A DNA stretch of 29,366 nucleotides from an uncultured Muribaculaceae bacterium (GCA_910583795.1 CAJTZQ010000043.1:1-29366), one strand, 5' to 3'; positions 17,431 through 26,065 are shown, counted from the stretch's first letter. Notes: generated from the sequence alone by a model not told the origin. Program-made: numbers and translations.

Positions 17431-18585
17431 ATGAAATTCAATAATAAGTACATATCCGCTCTCCTTCTTGCCGCTATGGCTGCACCCTCGCTCCACGCTG
17501 ATGTGAAGGGTCGAGATAAAGAACTGACCTACGTTATGGAGAATCCCTACGAAGTCTCTGTAATAGAAGCACCAAAAGGGAATAAGGTGAAAAATGTCAT
17601 CCTAATGATAGGCGACGGTATGAGCCTCTGCCACATTCAGTCGGCCTGGTCTGCAAACAGGGGAAAACTTTTCCTTGACAATGCCCAATACACAGGTCTT
17701 TCAAAGACCAACTGTCTGGATAAACTGATCACTGACTCCGGTGCGGGCGGCACTGCTCTTGCATCCGGGAAGAAGACAAAATATCATTCGGTCGGTGTTG
17801 ACGGTGAAGGCAATCCGGCAAAATCTCTCGTTGAATACGCAAAAGACAAGGGGATGTCGTCAGGTGTTGCCGTGACATGCCGTCTTTGGGATGCCACACC
17901 CGCCGATTTCTGCTGCCATGTGGTAGACCGTGAAATGGAAGACCAGATCATGGCTCAATATGTCGACACCCAGGCAGATGTGGTCGTAGGTCCCGGATGG
18001 TCGAAGATGATCAACCGCAAGGATGGTCGCGATCTTTTCAAGGAATTGCAGGCTAAAGGATTCAAGACTCCAAGATCTCTTGACGAGATGGCAAAGATAA
18101 AATCAGGAAAAGTGTTCTGTGTGACCGATTCTTTCGACACACAGCTTCCTGCCGTGCGCGGCAACTATCTCGAACGTGCCGCCCTGCAGGCAATAAATGT
18201 TCTTGACAAGAATCCAAACGGCTTCTTCCTTATGATAGAAGGCTCGCAGCTTGACGACTATGGACATTTCAACGATATCGACCTCCTTATGCAGGAAACC
18301 CATGACTTCGACCGCACTGTCGGAGCCATTTTCGATTGGGCGGCAAAAGACGGTGAGACTCTTGTGGTTGTCACTGCAGACCATGAGACAGGAGGTCTTA
18401 CTCTTGTAGACGGCGATCTTGAACAGGGCAAAATCGTCTGCAAGTTCTCTACCGGCGGACATAGCGGGACAATGGTACCGATCTATGCTTTCGGTCCTGG
18501 TTCAGAAAATTTCACCGGCATTATCGACAACACTGATGTGGCGAAAAACATCATGAAGCTTCTAAATATAGAATTTGAAAAATAA
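17431..18585 (+). CDS. Alkaline phosphatase (PhoA-like superfamily)
   Basis: A 384-residue exported monoesterase with a signal peptide to about residue 23. The metal and nucleophile sites are visible: Asp62 in MIGDGMS, nucleophile Ser103 in TDSGAGGTA, Glu270/Asp275/His279 in MIEGSQLDDYGH (the E-5-D-4-H spacing of E. coli PhoA), Asp317-His318 in ADHETGG and His344 in GGHSG. It should release inorganic phosphate from phosphomonoesters in the periplasm. The downstream GH63-like gene starts 6 bp after its stop. In this PUL it may finish off phosphomonoesters exposed by the phosphodiesterases, or may simply supply phosphate. The usual TDSAA loop is TDSGA here, a small change that should not abolish activity. 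Confidence 0.92.
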   Translation: MKFNNKYISALLLAAMAAPSLHADVKGRDKELTYVMENPYEVSVIEAPKGNKVKNVILMIGDGMSLCHIQSAWSANRGKLFLDNAQYTGLSKTNCLDKLITDSGAGGTALASGKKTKYHSVGVDGEGNPAKSLVEYAKDKGMSSGVAVTCRLWDATPADFCCHVVDREMEDQIMAQYVDTQADVVVGPGWSKMINRKDGRDLFKELQAKGFKTPRSLDEMAKIKSGKVFCVTDSFDTQLPAVRGNYLERAALQAINVLDKNPNGFFLMIEGSQLDDYGHFNDIDLLMQETHDFDRTVGAIFDWAAKDGETLVVVTADHETGGLTLVDGDLEQGKIVCKFSTGGHSGTMVPIYAFGPGSENFTGIIDNTDVAKNIMKLLNIEFEK

Positions 18586-18591
18586 TTTGGT

Positions 18592-20211
18592 ATGTACAGA
18601 CCTTTGATTTCTCTCCTCCTGGGCATATTGTCTTTATCCCTTCTCGACATTGACGCTTCAGCTCAGTCGTGCGGAAATAACGAGAAATATAAGATTCCAT
18701 ATAAAAACACTTACGTCAAAGAGCCCCTCACCGCAGAAAACGAGTTTCGGACAATGAAACCCGACACAATCGCCGTCGGCACTTTCGAACAGGCAAAGGA
18801 GATTCTTCCTGTGCCTGTGTGGGAAGGACATGAGAAGGAGATCGAGATGTATTGGAGGGCATGGGAGATCGCTGTCGGCAACATCCGTCAGCCGGAGGAA
18901 GGTTCAGGATTTGTGAGCACTTATATGGACACCGCCTACAACGGCAACATCTTCATGTGGGACTCCTCTTTCATCCTGATGTTCGCCCGTTACGGCGACC
19001 GATTCTTCCCCTTTCAGCGCACACTCGACAACTTCTACGCAAAGCAGCATCCCGACGGTTTTATTTGCCGCGAAATAAAGGGTGACGGGGCTGACTGTTT
19101 TGAACGTTACGACCCTACCAGCACCGGTCCGAACCTCATTCCCTGGTGCGAAATGGTCTACTATCATCAGTTCGGCAATATCGACCGTCTCCACAAAGTG
19201 TTTGCCTCATTGTGTGCCTATTATAAATGGTTAAGACTTAACCACACCTGGCAGAACGGCACTTACTGGAGCAGCGGTTGGGGCACAGGTATGGACAATA
19301 TGCCCCGCGTGCCTGAGAAATACAACCAGATTTTCAGCCACGGACACATGACCTGGCTCGACACCAATATCCAGGAGCTGTTTGCAGCAAACCTTCTCCT
19401 TGAAATGGGGTTCTTTATAGAACGCTGGCAGGAGATTGAGGATTTTGAGGACGAGGCTAAAATGCTCTCCGAATATATCGGGAAAAACCTCTGGGATGAA
19501 AAGACAGGATTCCTTCACGATCAATATGCCGACGGTTCTCTTTGTCCTACAAAGGGAGTCGGAGCATACTGGGTGCTTCACACTCCCGGTGTGCTTGACA
19601 AAAAGAGACTCGACAGGCTTGTGTCTCATCTCAAAGATCCCAAAGAATTCAAACGTCCCGGAATGGTGCCCTCTCTTTCCGCCGACCATCCTAAATATAA
19701 AGAGAACGGCAGATACTGGCAAGGAGGTGTATGGCCCGGAACCAACTATATGGTGATGACCGGTCTTGTGAAAAACGGTTACAACGATCTCGCGCGTGAA
19801 ATCGCCCAAAATCATTATAATCAGGTGTTTGAAGTCTTTAAAAAGACCGGGACATTCTGGGAATATTACTCCCCTGAGACAGACGATCCCGGATTTATGG
19901 CACGAAAAGAGTTTATCGGCTGGACAGGGCTCGCTCCGATCGGTGAACTTATCGAGTTTATATTCGGAATCCGTGGCGACTACGCTGAAAAAGAGATTGT
20001 ATGGGACATGGGACTGACCGAACAACACGGAATCGAACGTTACCCTTTCGGACCTGACGGATCAATTAAACTTATTTCTGAAAAACGTCGGTCGGCTGAA
20101 GAGGAACCTAAACTCACAGTGGAATCCAACATCCCGTTCAAATTGAAAGTGATGTATGGAAAGAACCATGTAAAAAACATCGACATTGTTCCCGGAAAAA
20201 ATAATTATTAG
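18592..20211 (+). CDS. GH63/trehalase-like (alpha/alpha)6 glycoside hydrolase
   Basis: A 539-residue secreted protein (signal peptide cleaved near ASA-QS, about 24). It has the layout of the GH63/MGH1-like and trehalase superfamily: FMWDSSFILMFARYG near 120, WGTGMDN with candidate acid Asp235, YWQGGVWPGTNYMVMTGL near 380, and EYYSPET with candidate base Glu (424 or 429). The superfamily includes processing alpha-glucosidase I, mannosylglycerate hydrolase and trehalase. The linkage cleaved is therefore uncertain: an alpha-glucosyl cap, mannosylglycerate or another alpha-mannoside are all possible. It is tightly coupled to the alkaline phosphatase gene (6-bp gap). A heptamer repeat array begins within its stop codon. 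Confidence 0.75.
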   Translation: MYRPLISLLLGILSLSLLDIDASAQSCGNNEKYKIPYKNTYVKEPLTAENEFRTMKPDTIAVGTFEQAKEILPVPVWEGHEKEIEMYWRAWEIAVGNIRQPEEGSGFVSTYMDTAYNGNIFMWDSSFILMFARYGDRFFPFQRTLDNFYAKQHPDGFICREIKGDGADCFERYDPTSTGPNLIPWCEMVYYHQFGNIDRLHKVFASLCAYYKWLRLNHTWQNGTYWSSGWGTGMDNMPRVPEKYNQIFSHGHMTWLDTNIQELFAANLLLEMGFFIERWQEIEDFEDEAKMLSEYIGKNLWDEKTGFLHDQYADGSLCPTKGVGAYWVLHTPGVLDKKRLDRLVSHLKDPKEFKRPGMVPSLSADHPKYKENGRYWQGGVWPGTNYMVMTGLVKNGYNDLAREIAQNHYNQVFEVFKKTGTFWEYYSPETDDPGFMARKEFIGWTGLAPIGELIEFIFGIRGDYAEKEIVWDMGLTEQHGIERYPFGPDGSIKLISEKRRSAEEEPKLTVESNIPFKLKVMYGKNHVKNIDIVPGKNNY

Positions 20212-20245
20212 TTGTGAGTTGTGAGTTGTAAGTTGTGAGTTGTGA
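20211..20245 (+). repeat. Heptamer tandem repeat GTTGTGA x5
   Basis: Five adjacent 7-bp units starting in the last base of the preceding stop codon: GTTGTGA twice, GTTGTAA once, GTTGTGA twice. It lies in the 138-bp spacer before the GH125 gene. Confidence 0.85.
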
Positions 20246-20285
20246 GATTCAAGATTAATCCTGATCAATCACAATTATTCTCCCA

Positions 20286-20339
20286 ACGGAAAACGGACAA
20301 CGGAAAACGGACAACGGAAAACTCTGAACCCTAAACCCT
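20286..20339 (+). repeat. Heptamer tandem repeats ACGGA(A/C)A x5 and (G/A)AACCCT x2
   Basis: ACGGAAA and ACGGACA alternate for five units (20286-20320). After a short interruption come GAACCCT and AAACCCT (20326-20339). Both have the same 7-bp period as the other repeats of this PUL but unrelated sequence. The repeats end about 10 bp before the GH125 start codon. Confidence 0.8.
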
Positions 20340-20349
20340 GAACAGCATT

Positions 20350-21771
20350 ATGATATCTGCAAGACTTATCGGATATGGGCTGGCAGCTGCCGTTTCTATA
20401 ATATGTGCGCCGGCTTCGGAAGCATCTACCATAAAAATGACGGAACGTCCCGACGTGACGCAACGACATTTCGTATCAAAAGCTGTCGAAAGCAAAATTG
20501 CCGAGACTGCACCTAAAATAGCTGACCCCAAGCTGCGCCACATGTTCGAAGTGTGTTTCCCCAACACTCTCGACACCACTGTCAAGTATAAGGAAAGCGA
20601 CGGACGTCCCGACACCTTTGTAATCACCGGAGACATCGATGCCATGTGGCTACGTGATTCTTCAGCACAGGTCTGGCCTTATCTGAGCCTTGCATCTTCC
20701 GATGAGGAGCTTATGAATCTGATAGCCGGTCTTATAAACCGGCAGGCGGCATGCATTTTGATCGATCCTTACGCCAATGCGTTTAACGACGGTCCGAAAG
20801 GAAGTTTCTGGGAAACAGACTATACCCAACACATGGTGAAGGAGCTTCATGAGAGGAAATACGAACTCGATTCTTTATGCTACCCCATCCGCCTTGCCTA
20901 TCAATATTGGAAACTCACTGGCGACAAATCTGTTTTTGATGCCACATGGCAGAAAGCCATGCAGCTTGCCGTGGAGACTATGCGGGTGCAACAACGTAAA
21001 GACGGGCTCGGTCCTTACAGTTTCTACCGGGAATGTGAACGTCCCACCGACTCACAGATCAACGAGGGTTGGGGAGCTCCCGTGAAACCGACAGGTATGA
21101 TTTTTTCAGCATTCCGTCCTTCTGACGATGCCACTCAATACGGATTTCTCGTCCCCTCCAATATGATGGCGGTAGTGTCGTTGCGCCAGCTTGCCGAGAT
21201 TGAAAGATCTGTCTACGGAAATGACGTTTTTGCCGGCGAATGTGAGGCGCTTGCTGATGAAGTCGATGCAGGAATCAGGAAATATGCGGTCGTCGACCAT
21301 CCCTCTCTTGGTAAAGTATATGCGTTTGAGGTGGATGGTTTCGGCAACCACACTTTTATGGATGATGCCAATGTCCCCAGCCTTCTCTCGGCACCTTACC
21401 TCGGATATTGCACCATAGACGATCCGATCTATGTGAATACCCGCGAATTGGTGTGGAGCGACAACAATCCTTATTTCTTCAAGGGGAAAGCCGGAGAAGG
21501 TATAGGAGGTCCCCACGTCGGGTTCAACCATCCATGGCAAATGAGCATAATAATGAAAGGGTTGACCTCGGAAAACCCTGAAGAGATCCGGGAATGCCTG
21601 AAAATGCTTCGCGACACCGACGGAGGCACGGGCATGATGCATGAATCTTTCCATTGCGACGACGCATCAAAATTCACCCGATCATGGTTTGCCTGGGCAA
21701 ACACTCTTTTCGGTGAACTTATCCTCAAGACAGCGGAGAAACATCCTGAAATTCTCTCAAACCCTCTTTAA
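20350..21771 (+). CDS. GH125 exo-alpha-1,6-mannosidase
   Basis: A 473-residue periplasmic enzyme with a signal peptide to about 25 (ASEAS). GH125 hallmarks are clear: TGDIDAMWLRDSSAQVWPYL near 100, FNDGPKGSFWETDYTQH, YRECERPTD, GFGNHTFMDDANVPSLL, GGPHVGFNHPWQMS and GMMHESFHCDDASKFTRSWF. Characterised members are metal-independent, inverting exo-alpha-1,6-mannosidases acting on N-glycan and mannan fragments, and they often sit beside GH92. It would take over after GH92 trims other alpha-linked mannose. The 12-bp gap to the next gene indicates co-transcription. Confidence 0.93.
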   Translation: MISARLIGYGLAAAVSIICAPASEASTIKMTERPDVTQRHFVSKAVESKIAETAPKIADPKLRHMFEVCFPNTLDTTVKYKESDGRPDTFVITGDIDAMWLRDSSAQVWPYLSLASSDEELMNLIAGLINRQAACILIDPYANAFNDGPKGSFWETDYTQHMVKELHERKYELDSLCYPIRLAYQYWKLTGDKSVFDATWQKAMQLAVETMRVQQRKDGLGPYSFYRECERPTDSQINEGWGAPVKPTGMIFSAFRPSDDATQYGFLVPSNMMAVVSLRQLAEIERSVYGNDVFAGECEALADEVDAGIRKYAVVDHPSLGKVYAFEVDGFGNHTFMDDANVPSLLSAPYLGYCTIDDPIYVNTRELVWSDNNPYFFKGKAGEGIGGPHVGFNHPWQMSIIMKGLTSENPEEIRECLKMLRDTDGGTGMMHESFHCDDASKFTRSWFAWANTLFGELILKTAEKHPEILSNPL

Positions 21772-21783
21772 TCCCGACTTGAA

Positions 21784-23979
21784 ATGGAAAAAATAATATC
21801 ATTTTTAATATTAAGCCTCTTTCTGTCATCCTCTCTTTTCGCGAAAGGGAATCAGCCTGAAATGAAATTTAAGGATGGAAAATTCAGGATCGTGCAGTTT
21901 ACCGACATTCATTGGAAACCATATGCTGAAAACTGTGCCACGACGGAAGCTACTATCCGAAAGGTTATTGCCGCAGAACAGCCCCAGCTTGCCGTGATCA
22001 CGGGAGATGTGGTCTGCTATGACCCTGCAACCGACGGATGGCGCCAGGTGATGAAAATATTCGAAGATACAAAGACCCCTTTCACTGTCACTCTCGGCAA
22101 CCATGATGCCGAATATCTCACTAAGGATTCAATTTATAATATCCTCCTGCAGTCTCCGATGTATGTGGGCGACAAAGGTCCGGAAAATCTTCACGGATGC
22201 GGCAACACGGCAATAGTTGTTGAAGGAAATGACGGCACTCCCGCCGGAGCGATATATATGATCGATTCCAACGACTATCAACCCGTTCAGAAACTCGGTC
22301 ATTACGACTGGATTCATTTCGATCAGATCGCCTGGTTTCGCGACAAGGTGGAAGAACTTGCACGCGGCAACAATGGCAAGCCTCTTCCGGCACTCGCATT
22401 TTTCCATATCCCCCTCATGGAATATGGGGAAGTGATCAACGATGACAAGACCTACGGCAACATGCACGAAGGCGCCGGTGCTCCGGGGGGATTAAATTCC
22501 GGACTGTTTGCATCTGTTGCGGAGATGTCTGCCGTAATGGGTATCTTCACCGGGCATGACCACGACAACGATTATGTCGGGATGACAAAGGATGTGGCGT
22601 TAGGATTCGGGCGAACCACCGGTGCCGAGGCATACGGAGTGCTTAAACGCGGTGGACGTGTGTTCGACATGTATGAAGGGAAGAATAAATTCGACACTTG
22701 GGTCACGACTCCCGACGGAAAGGAACCGGCTTGGCACTATCCCTCCGGACTCAACGACGAGGATGCCGCAAGGATGGCATATCTCCCTGCCGTAAAGCAA
22801 AAAGGGAGAAAAAACGGAGTGAACTACATCTACTATGAAGGGCTCTGCAAACATACAACCCATATAGCCGATTCAATGAGAAGGTCTTCGGGAGTGATGA
22901 AAAACTTTGACATCACAAAAGCCCCTGCCGAAGATCATTTCGCATACCGGTTTCATACCCGCATAAATATACCTGAGCGTGGGGTATATCGTTTCTACAC
23001 TTATTCCGACGACGGTTCGGTGCTTCGCATCGACGGGAAAAGAGTGGTTGACAATGACGGCGGACACAGCGCACGCCGCAGGGAAGGGAAAGTGGCTCTC
23101 GAACCGGGATTCCACGACCTCACCATAGACTACTTCGAGAACTATATGGGTCAGCAGCTCGAAGTGGGATTCAGCGGAGTCGATATCGACGAGCAGCTGA
23201 TTCCGGATTCCATGCTCTTTATTCCCGATGAAGAGGCTAAGCCCTTATATAATGCTTTCTCTCACAATGACTACGCACATGCACGCCCGTTGTCTGAGGC
23301 GCTCGAATTCGGGTTCAACTGCGTGGAGGCTGACTGCTACCTTGTAGGAGACCGTATGGTGGTGGCGCACGACCTTCCCGACGACACTCTTGCATTCCGC
23401 TATCTTGAGGATCTTTACCTGGAGCCGTTGTTCGACCGTATCAACCGCAACGGCGGGTCTGTCTACAAAGGTGCCGACCGTCCTTTCTATCTCATGATCG
23501 ACATCAAGCGCAATGGCGACAATTTTTATGAGGCATTGCGACCTGTCCTTGAAGCTAACGCCGATAAGTTCTGTAGCGTAGGCCCTGACGGTAAATTCAC
23601 GGAAGGTCCGATACTCCTGTTTTTCTCCGGCTCCCGTCCCCTTGAGACCCTCCCCTCACAGAAGACGCCCCGCTATGCATCTCTCGACGGTAAATTTGAA
23701 GATCTTGGCAAAGGGATTCCCAACACTCTTATGCCTGTGGTGAGCGACAACTATCAGGATTTCATGAGTTGGAACGGCAAGGGGAAAATATCGGCAAAAG
23801 ACCTCAAGACATTGAGAAGCCTTGTTAAGCAGGCACATTCAGAAGGTAAACTTATCCGTTTCTGGGGAGCTCCCGACACGGAAGAATGGGCTAAGCTACA
23901 GCTTCGTGAAGGTGTCGACATCGTAGGCGTCGACAACCTCGAAGCGCTCTCCCGCCTCCTCTCCAAAAGAAAAAAGTAA
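21784..23979 (+). CDS. Three-domain phosphoesterase: calcineurin-like + PA14 + PI-PLC/GDPD-like
   Basis: A 731-residue exported protein (signal to about 20). The first domain (about 25-300) is a metallophosphoesterase with its full metal set: TDIH (Asp41, His43), TGDVV (Asp75), GNHD (Asn106, His107), FFHIP and GHDHDN (His258, His260). The second (about 338-480) is PA14 (YYEGL, YSDDGSVLRIDG, VDNDGGHSA), close to the PA14 of the GH92 enzyme. The third (about 487-731) belongs to the PI-PLC/GDPD-like TIM-barrel group, with SHNDYAHARPL (His494), CVEADCYL, VVAHD (His529), LMIDIK and C-terminal IRFWGAPD. GDPD/PLC folds use two such histidines to cleave phosphodiesters. Two different phosphodiesterase-type folds joined by a sugar-binding-type module in one chain is unusual. 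It is the last gene before the terminator. Substrate unknown. Confidence 0.88.
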   Translation: MEKIISFLILSLFLSSSLFAKGNQPEMKFKDGKFRIVQFTDIHWKPYAENCATTEATIRKVIAAEQPQLAVITGDVVCYDPATDGWRQVMKIFEDTKTPFTVTLGNHDAEYLTKDSIYNILLQSPMYVGDKGPENLHGCGNTAIVVEGNDGTPAGAIYMIDSNDYQPVQKLGHYDWIHFDQIAWFRDKVEELARGNNGKPLPALAFFHIPLMEYGEVINDDKTYGNMHEGAGAPGGLNSGLFASVAEMSAVMGIFTGHDHDNDYVGMTKDVALGFGRTTGAEAYGVLKRGGRVFDMYEGKNKFDTWVTTPDGKEPAWHYPSGLNDEDAARMAYLPAVKQKGRKNGVNYIYYEGLCKHTTHIADSMRRSSGVMKNFDITKAPAEDHFAYRFHTRINIPERGVYRFYTYSDDGSVLRIDGKRVVDNDGGHSARRREGKVALEPGFHDLTIDYFENYMGQQLEVGFSGVDIDEQLIPDSMLFIPDEEAKPLYNAFSHNDYAHARPLSEALEFGFNCVEADCYLVGDRMVVAHDLPDDTLAFRYLEDLYLEPLFDRINRNGGSVYKGADRPFYLMIDIKRNGDNFYEALRPVLEANADKFCSVGPDGKFTEGPILLFFSGSRPLETLPSQKTPRYASLDGKFEDLGKGIPNTLMPVVSDNYQDFMSWNGKGKISAKDLKTLRSLVKQAHSEGKLIRFWGAPDTEEWAKLQLREGVDIVGVDNLEALSRLLSKRKK

Positions 23980-24004
23980 GGAAACCATTCCACATTGAAT
24001 TTAA

Positions 24005-24060
24005 TAAAAACAGTACCCCTTCGGCAAAATATGTTATTTGCTGAAGGGGTACTGTTTTTA
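24005..24060 (+). terminator. Strong terminator ending the PUL
   Basis: A 24-bp stem (24005-24028 with 24037-24060; one G-U pair), an 8-nt loop, and a right arm ending in GTTTTTA. It starts 25 bp after the last PUL gene. Because both arms carry A/T ends it may work in both directions. Confidence 0.9.
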
Positions 24061-24344
24061 TGGAATAGTTTAGAAACTGTTTAAAATTTATTTTATCTTG
24101 TTATTGAGGTCTTTGTCGGCATCTTTATGATATTCATTCAGTCATTATAGCCCCCCATAACTCCTTCATAAATATCAAAAATCTGCTTGACAAATCCTCT
24201 CAATTCCTTCGACAAATAAATTTAAACAATTTCTTAATGTTTACATTTGACTTATGTTAAAATTGACAGGAACGTACTATTTCAGACCGGATTGCCGTTA
24301 CACAAGAGCGGACAGCGGAAGATTTTGAATGATTACACCAAACT
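24061..24344 (+). promoter_or_regulatory. Intergenic region with candidate promoter TTTA-N17-TACATTTG
   Basis: TACATTTG at 24242-24249 fits the TAnnTTTG box, with TTTA (24221-24224) at 17 bp as a near -33 element. The start at 24345 would lie about 90 nt downstream of the initiation site. No gene or other structure is recognised in the rest of this spacer. Confidence 0.45.
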
Positions 24345-26036
24345 ATGTTTAGATCCTTTGTTGCGGTTGTGTTAGTCGTGTTTACATCTGTTTTCGTATG
24401 TTGTGACAGAGGGGAGTCTTTGGCGCATGGCATCCGGGAGATTGACGCCATGCTTGTGACCGACCCTGACTCAGCCTATGGTTTGCTCATTGATTTTGAC
24501 ACGACATTGTTGACGACAGATAGAGACAAGGCGATGTTTGACCTGTTGTGGGCGGAAGCCCGCGACAAGACTTTCCACGATGATACTGTTGCTGAAAGGA
24601 TATCTCGCGCCGCACAGGTGTTCGGGAATTTGGAAGACAGCCGCAATCAGATGCGGGCTCTGTACTATAAGGGAAGGATCTTACAGAATGCAGAAGCATA
24701 CGGGAGCGCCGTGGTCACTTTTCTTGATGCGCTCGAATTGGCTGACACCACAGAAAACTATTATATCGCGAAAATTTATTGGGCACTCAGCGAGGTGGAA
24801 GGAAGATTAGGCGACAGATTGCAAAAGAGTAAATACGCAAAAAAGACTTGGGAACAGTTTCAAAAACTGGATTCATTGATATTTGAGCAAGAATCCAAAT
24901 TGTGGTATGCTTCCACTTTGACGGAAAATGACCGCGCTGAAGAAGGTATCGCCCTGATGAAAGAGGTTTATGAGGATGGCATCAGTTGCCGTGACACCGG
25001 TTTGATAAGTGAATCCCTGAGTTCGCTTGGAAATGCCTGTCTGTGGAAGAAAGACTATCGCTCGGCAAGAAAATTCCTTAATAAGCTTTATGATATGGAT
25101 AAAGACGACATGGCTCTGAGGGATAAGAATTTTCTACTTTGGGCTATGGTGGAGGACAATGCTCCGGCAGATTCCATCAAGGAAATAGCCGGTGTCATAA
25201 CTAAAGAATATGGGGAGGATGCGGTATATCATGAGTATTATTTGCTGATCGGGGATTATAAAAGGGCATTTGAATCACTCAAAAAGGAGTATCGCGAATT
25301 AAACCTAAAAATTTGGCAGAAAGATGTCAAAGAATCGCATTATATTATTAAGCAACATCATGATAAAAAATTGTCTGACTCGCAGAAAGAACTTTCCTCA
25401 ACCAGATTATTAAACAGATTGCTTATACTGTCTTCAATTCTTACCATATTGGTTGCCATACTAATATTTAAGATACTTTCGGATAGAAAAAACAGGAGAA
25501 TGCAGGATCTTCTGGATAAGGTGGGGCTTTTGTCGAAGGAGCTGGGCAACCTTTTAAAAGATAATGAAGATTTAAAAGCGGTTAATAATTCTATCGTAGA
25601 TAAAGTCAGCGAAAAGAGTAATACAAGTAATGCCGCAACGCCATTACTCTCCACCATTTTCATTCATCTTGACAGACTCTATTCAGAATATTACAAAAGT
25701 GATAAAAAACAGATCGGTCATTTGTTGGATGAGATGGAAAAGAATATCGCTAAACTCAGGAGCGACGACCGGTTTCTTGAAGAGCTTGAATCTGAGATCA
25801 ACAATGCAACCGGTGGATTGTTGAGAGATGTTTACGATTCGTTGCAAGGTTTCAATTCGAATCAGCGAAGGTTGGCTGCATATCTTTATTTCGGTATGTC
25901 GATAGAATCGCTGTGCCTGATTTTTAAGATTCATCCGGATAATTTCTATAGCCGCAAATCAAGACTCAAGTCAAGTTTAAGCCGCTCTACATCGGAAAGG
26001 AAAGAGGAACTGCTGGGTATACTTTTCAAAAAATAG
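24345..26036 (+). CDS. TPR-containing, membrane-anchored HTH regulator-like lipoprotein
   Basis: A 563-residue protein with the same layout as the one at 689-2368. It has a short signal with vicinal cysteines (VFVCC, lipobox-like), TPR-like helices to about 340 (MRALYYKGRILQNAEAYGSA), and one transmembrane helix at about 357-378. A coiled coil to about 430 leads to a C-terminal segment at about 507-545 (RRLAAYLYFGMSIESLCLIF, then YSRKSRLKSSL) that looks like a helix-turn-helix. The basic, Ser-rich tail would be cytoplasmic. It lies directly upstream of the secreted-peptide cassette in the same direction, and I infer it senses something in the periplasm and regulates that cassette. It is separated from the PUL by a strong terminator, so PUL control is less likely but not excluded. 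Confidence 0.72.
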   Translation: MFRSFVAVVLVVFTSVFVCCDRGESLAHGIREIDAMLVTDPDSAYGLLIDFDTTLLTTDRDKAMFDLLWAEARDKTFHDDTVAERISRAAQVFGNLEDSRNQMRALYYKGRILQNAEAYGSAVVTFLDALELADTTENYYIAKIYWALSEVEGRLGDRLQKSKYAKKTWEQFQKLDSLIFEQESKLWYASTLTENDRAEEGIALMKEVYEDGISCRDTGLISESLSSLGNACLWKKDYRSARKFLNKLYDMDKDDMALRDKNFLLWAMVEDNAPADSIKEIAGVITKEYGEDAVYHEYYLLIGDYKRAFESLKKEYRELNLKIWQKDVKESHYIIKQHHDKKLSDSQKELSSTRLLNRLLILSSILTILVAILIFKILSDRKNRRMQDLLDKVGLLSKELGNLLKDNEDLKAVNNSIVDKVSEKSNTSNAATPLLSTIFIHLDRLYSEYYKSDKKQIGHLLDEMEKNIAKLRSDDRFLEELESEINNATGGLLRDVYDSLQGFNSNQRRLAAYLYFGMSIESLCLIFKIHPDNFYSRKSRLKSSLSRSTSERKEELLGILFKK

Positions 26037-26065
26037 CATAGTAAAAAAGGAAGGCTCAGAGATTG

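Noticed and set aside
19231..20028. 265-codon frame on the minus strand within the GH63-like gene
   Set aside because: It is a mirror of a well-supported coding gene, with no signal, motifs or spacing of its own. Similar antisense frames under susC and susD were rejected for the same reason.
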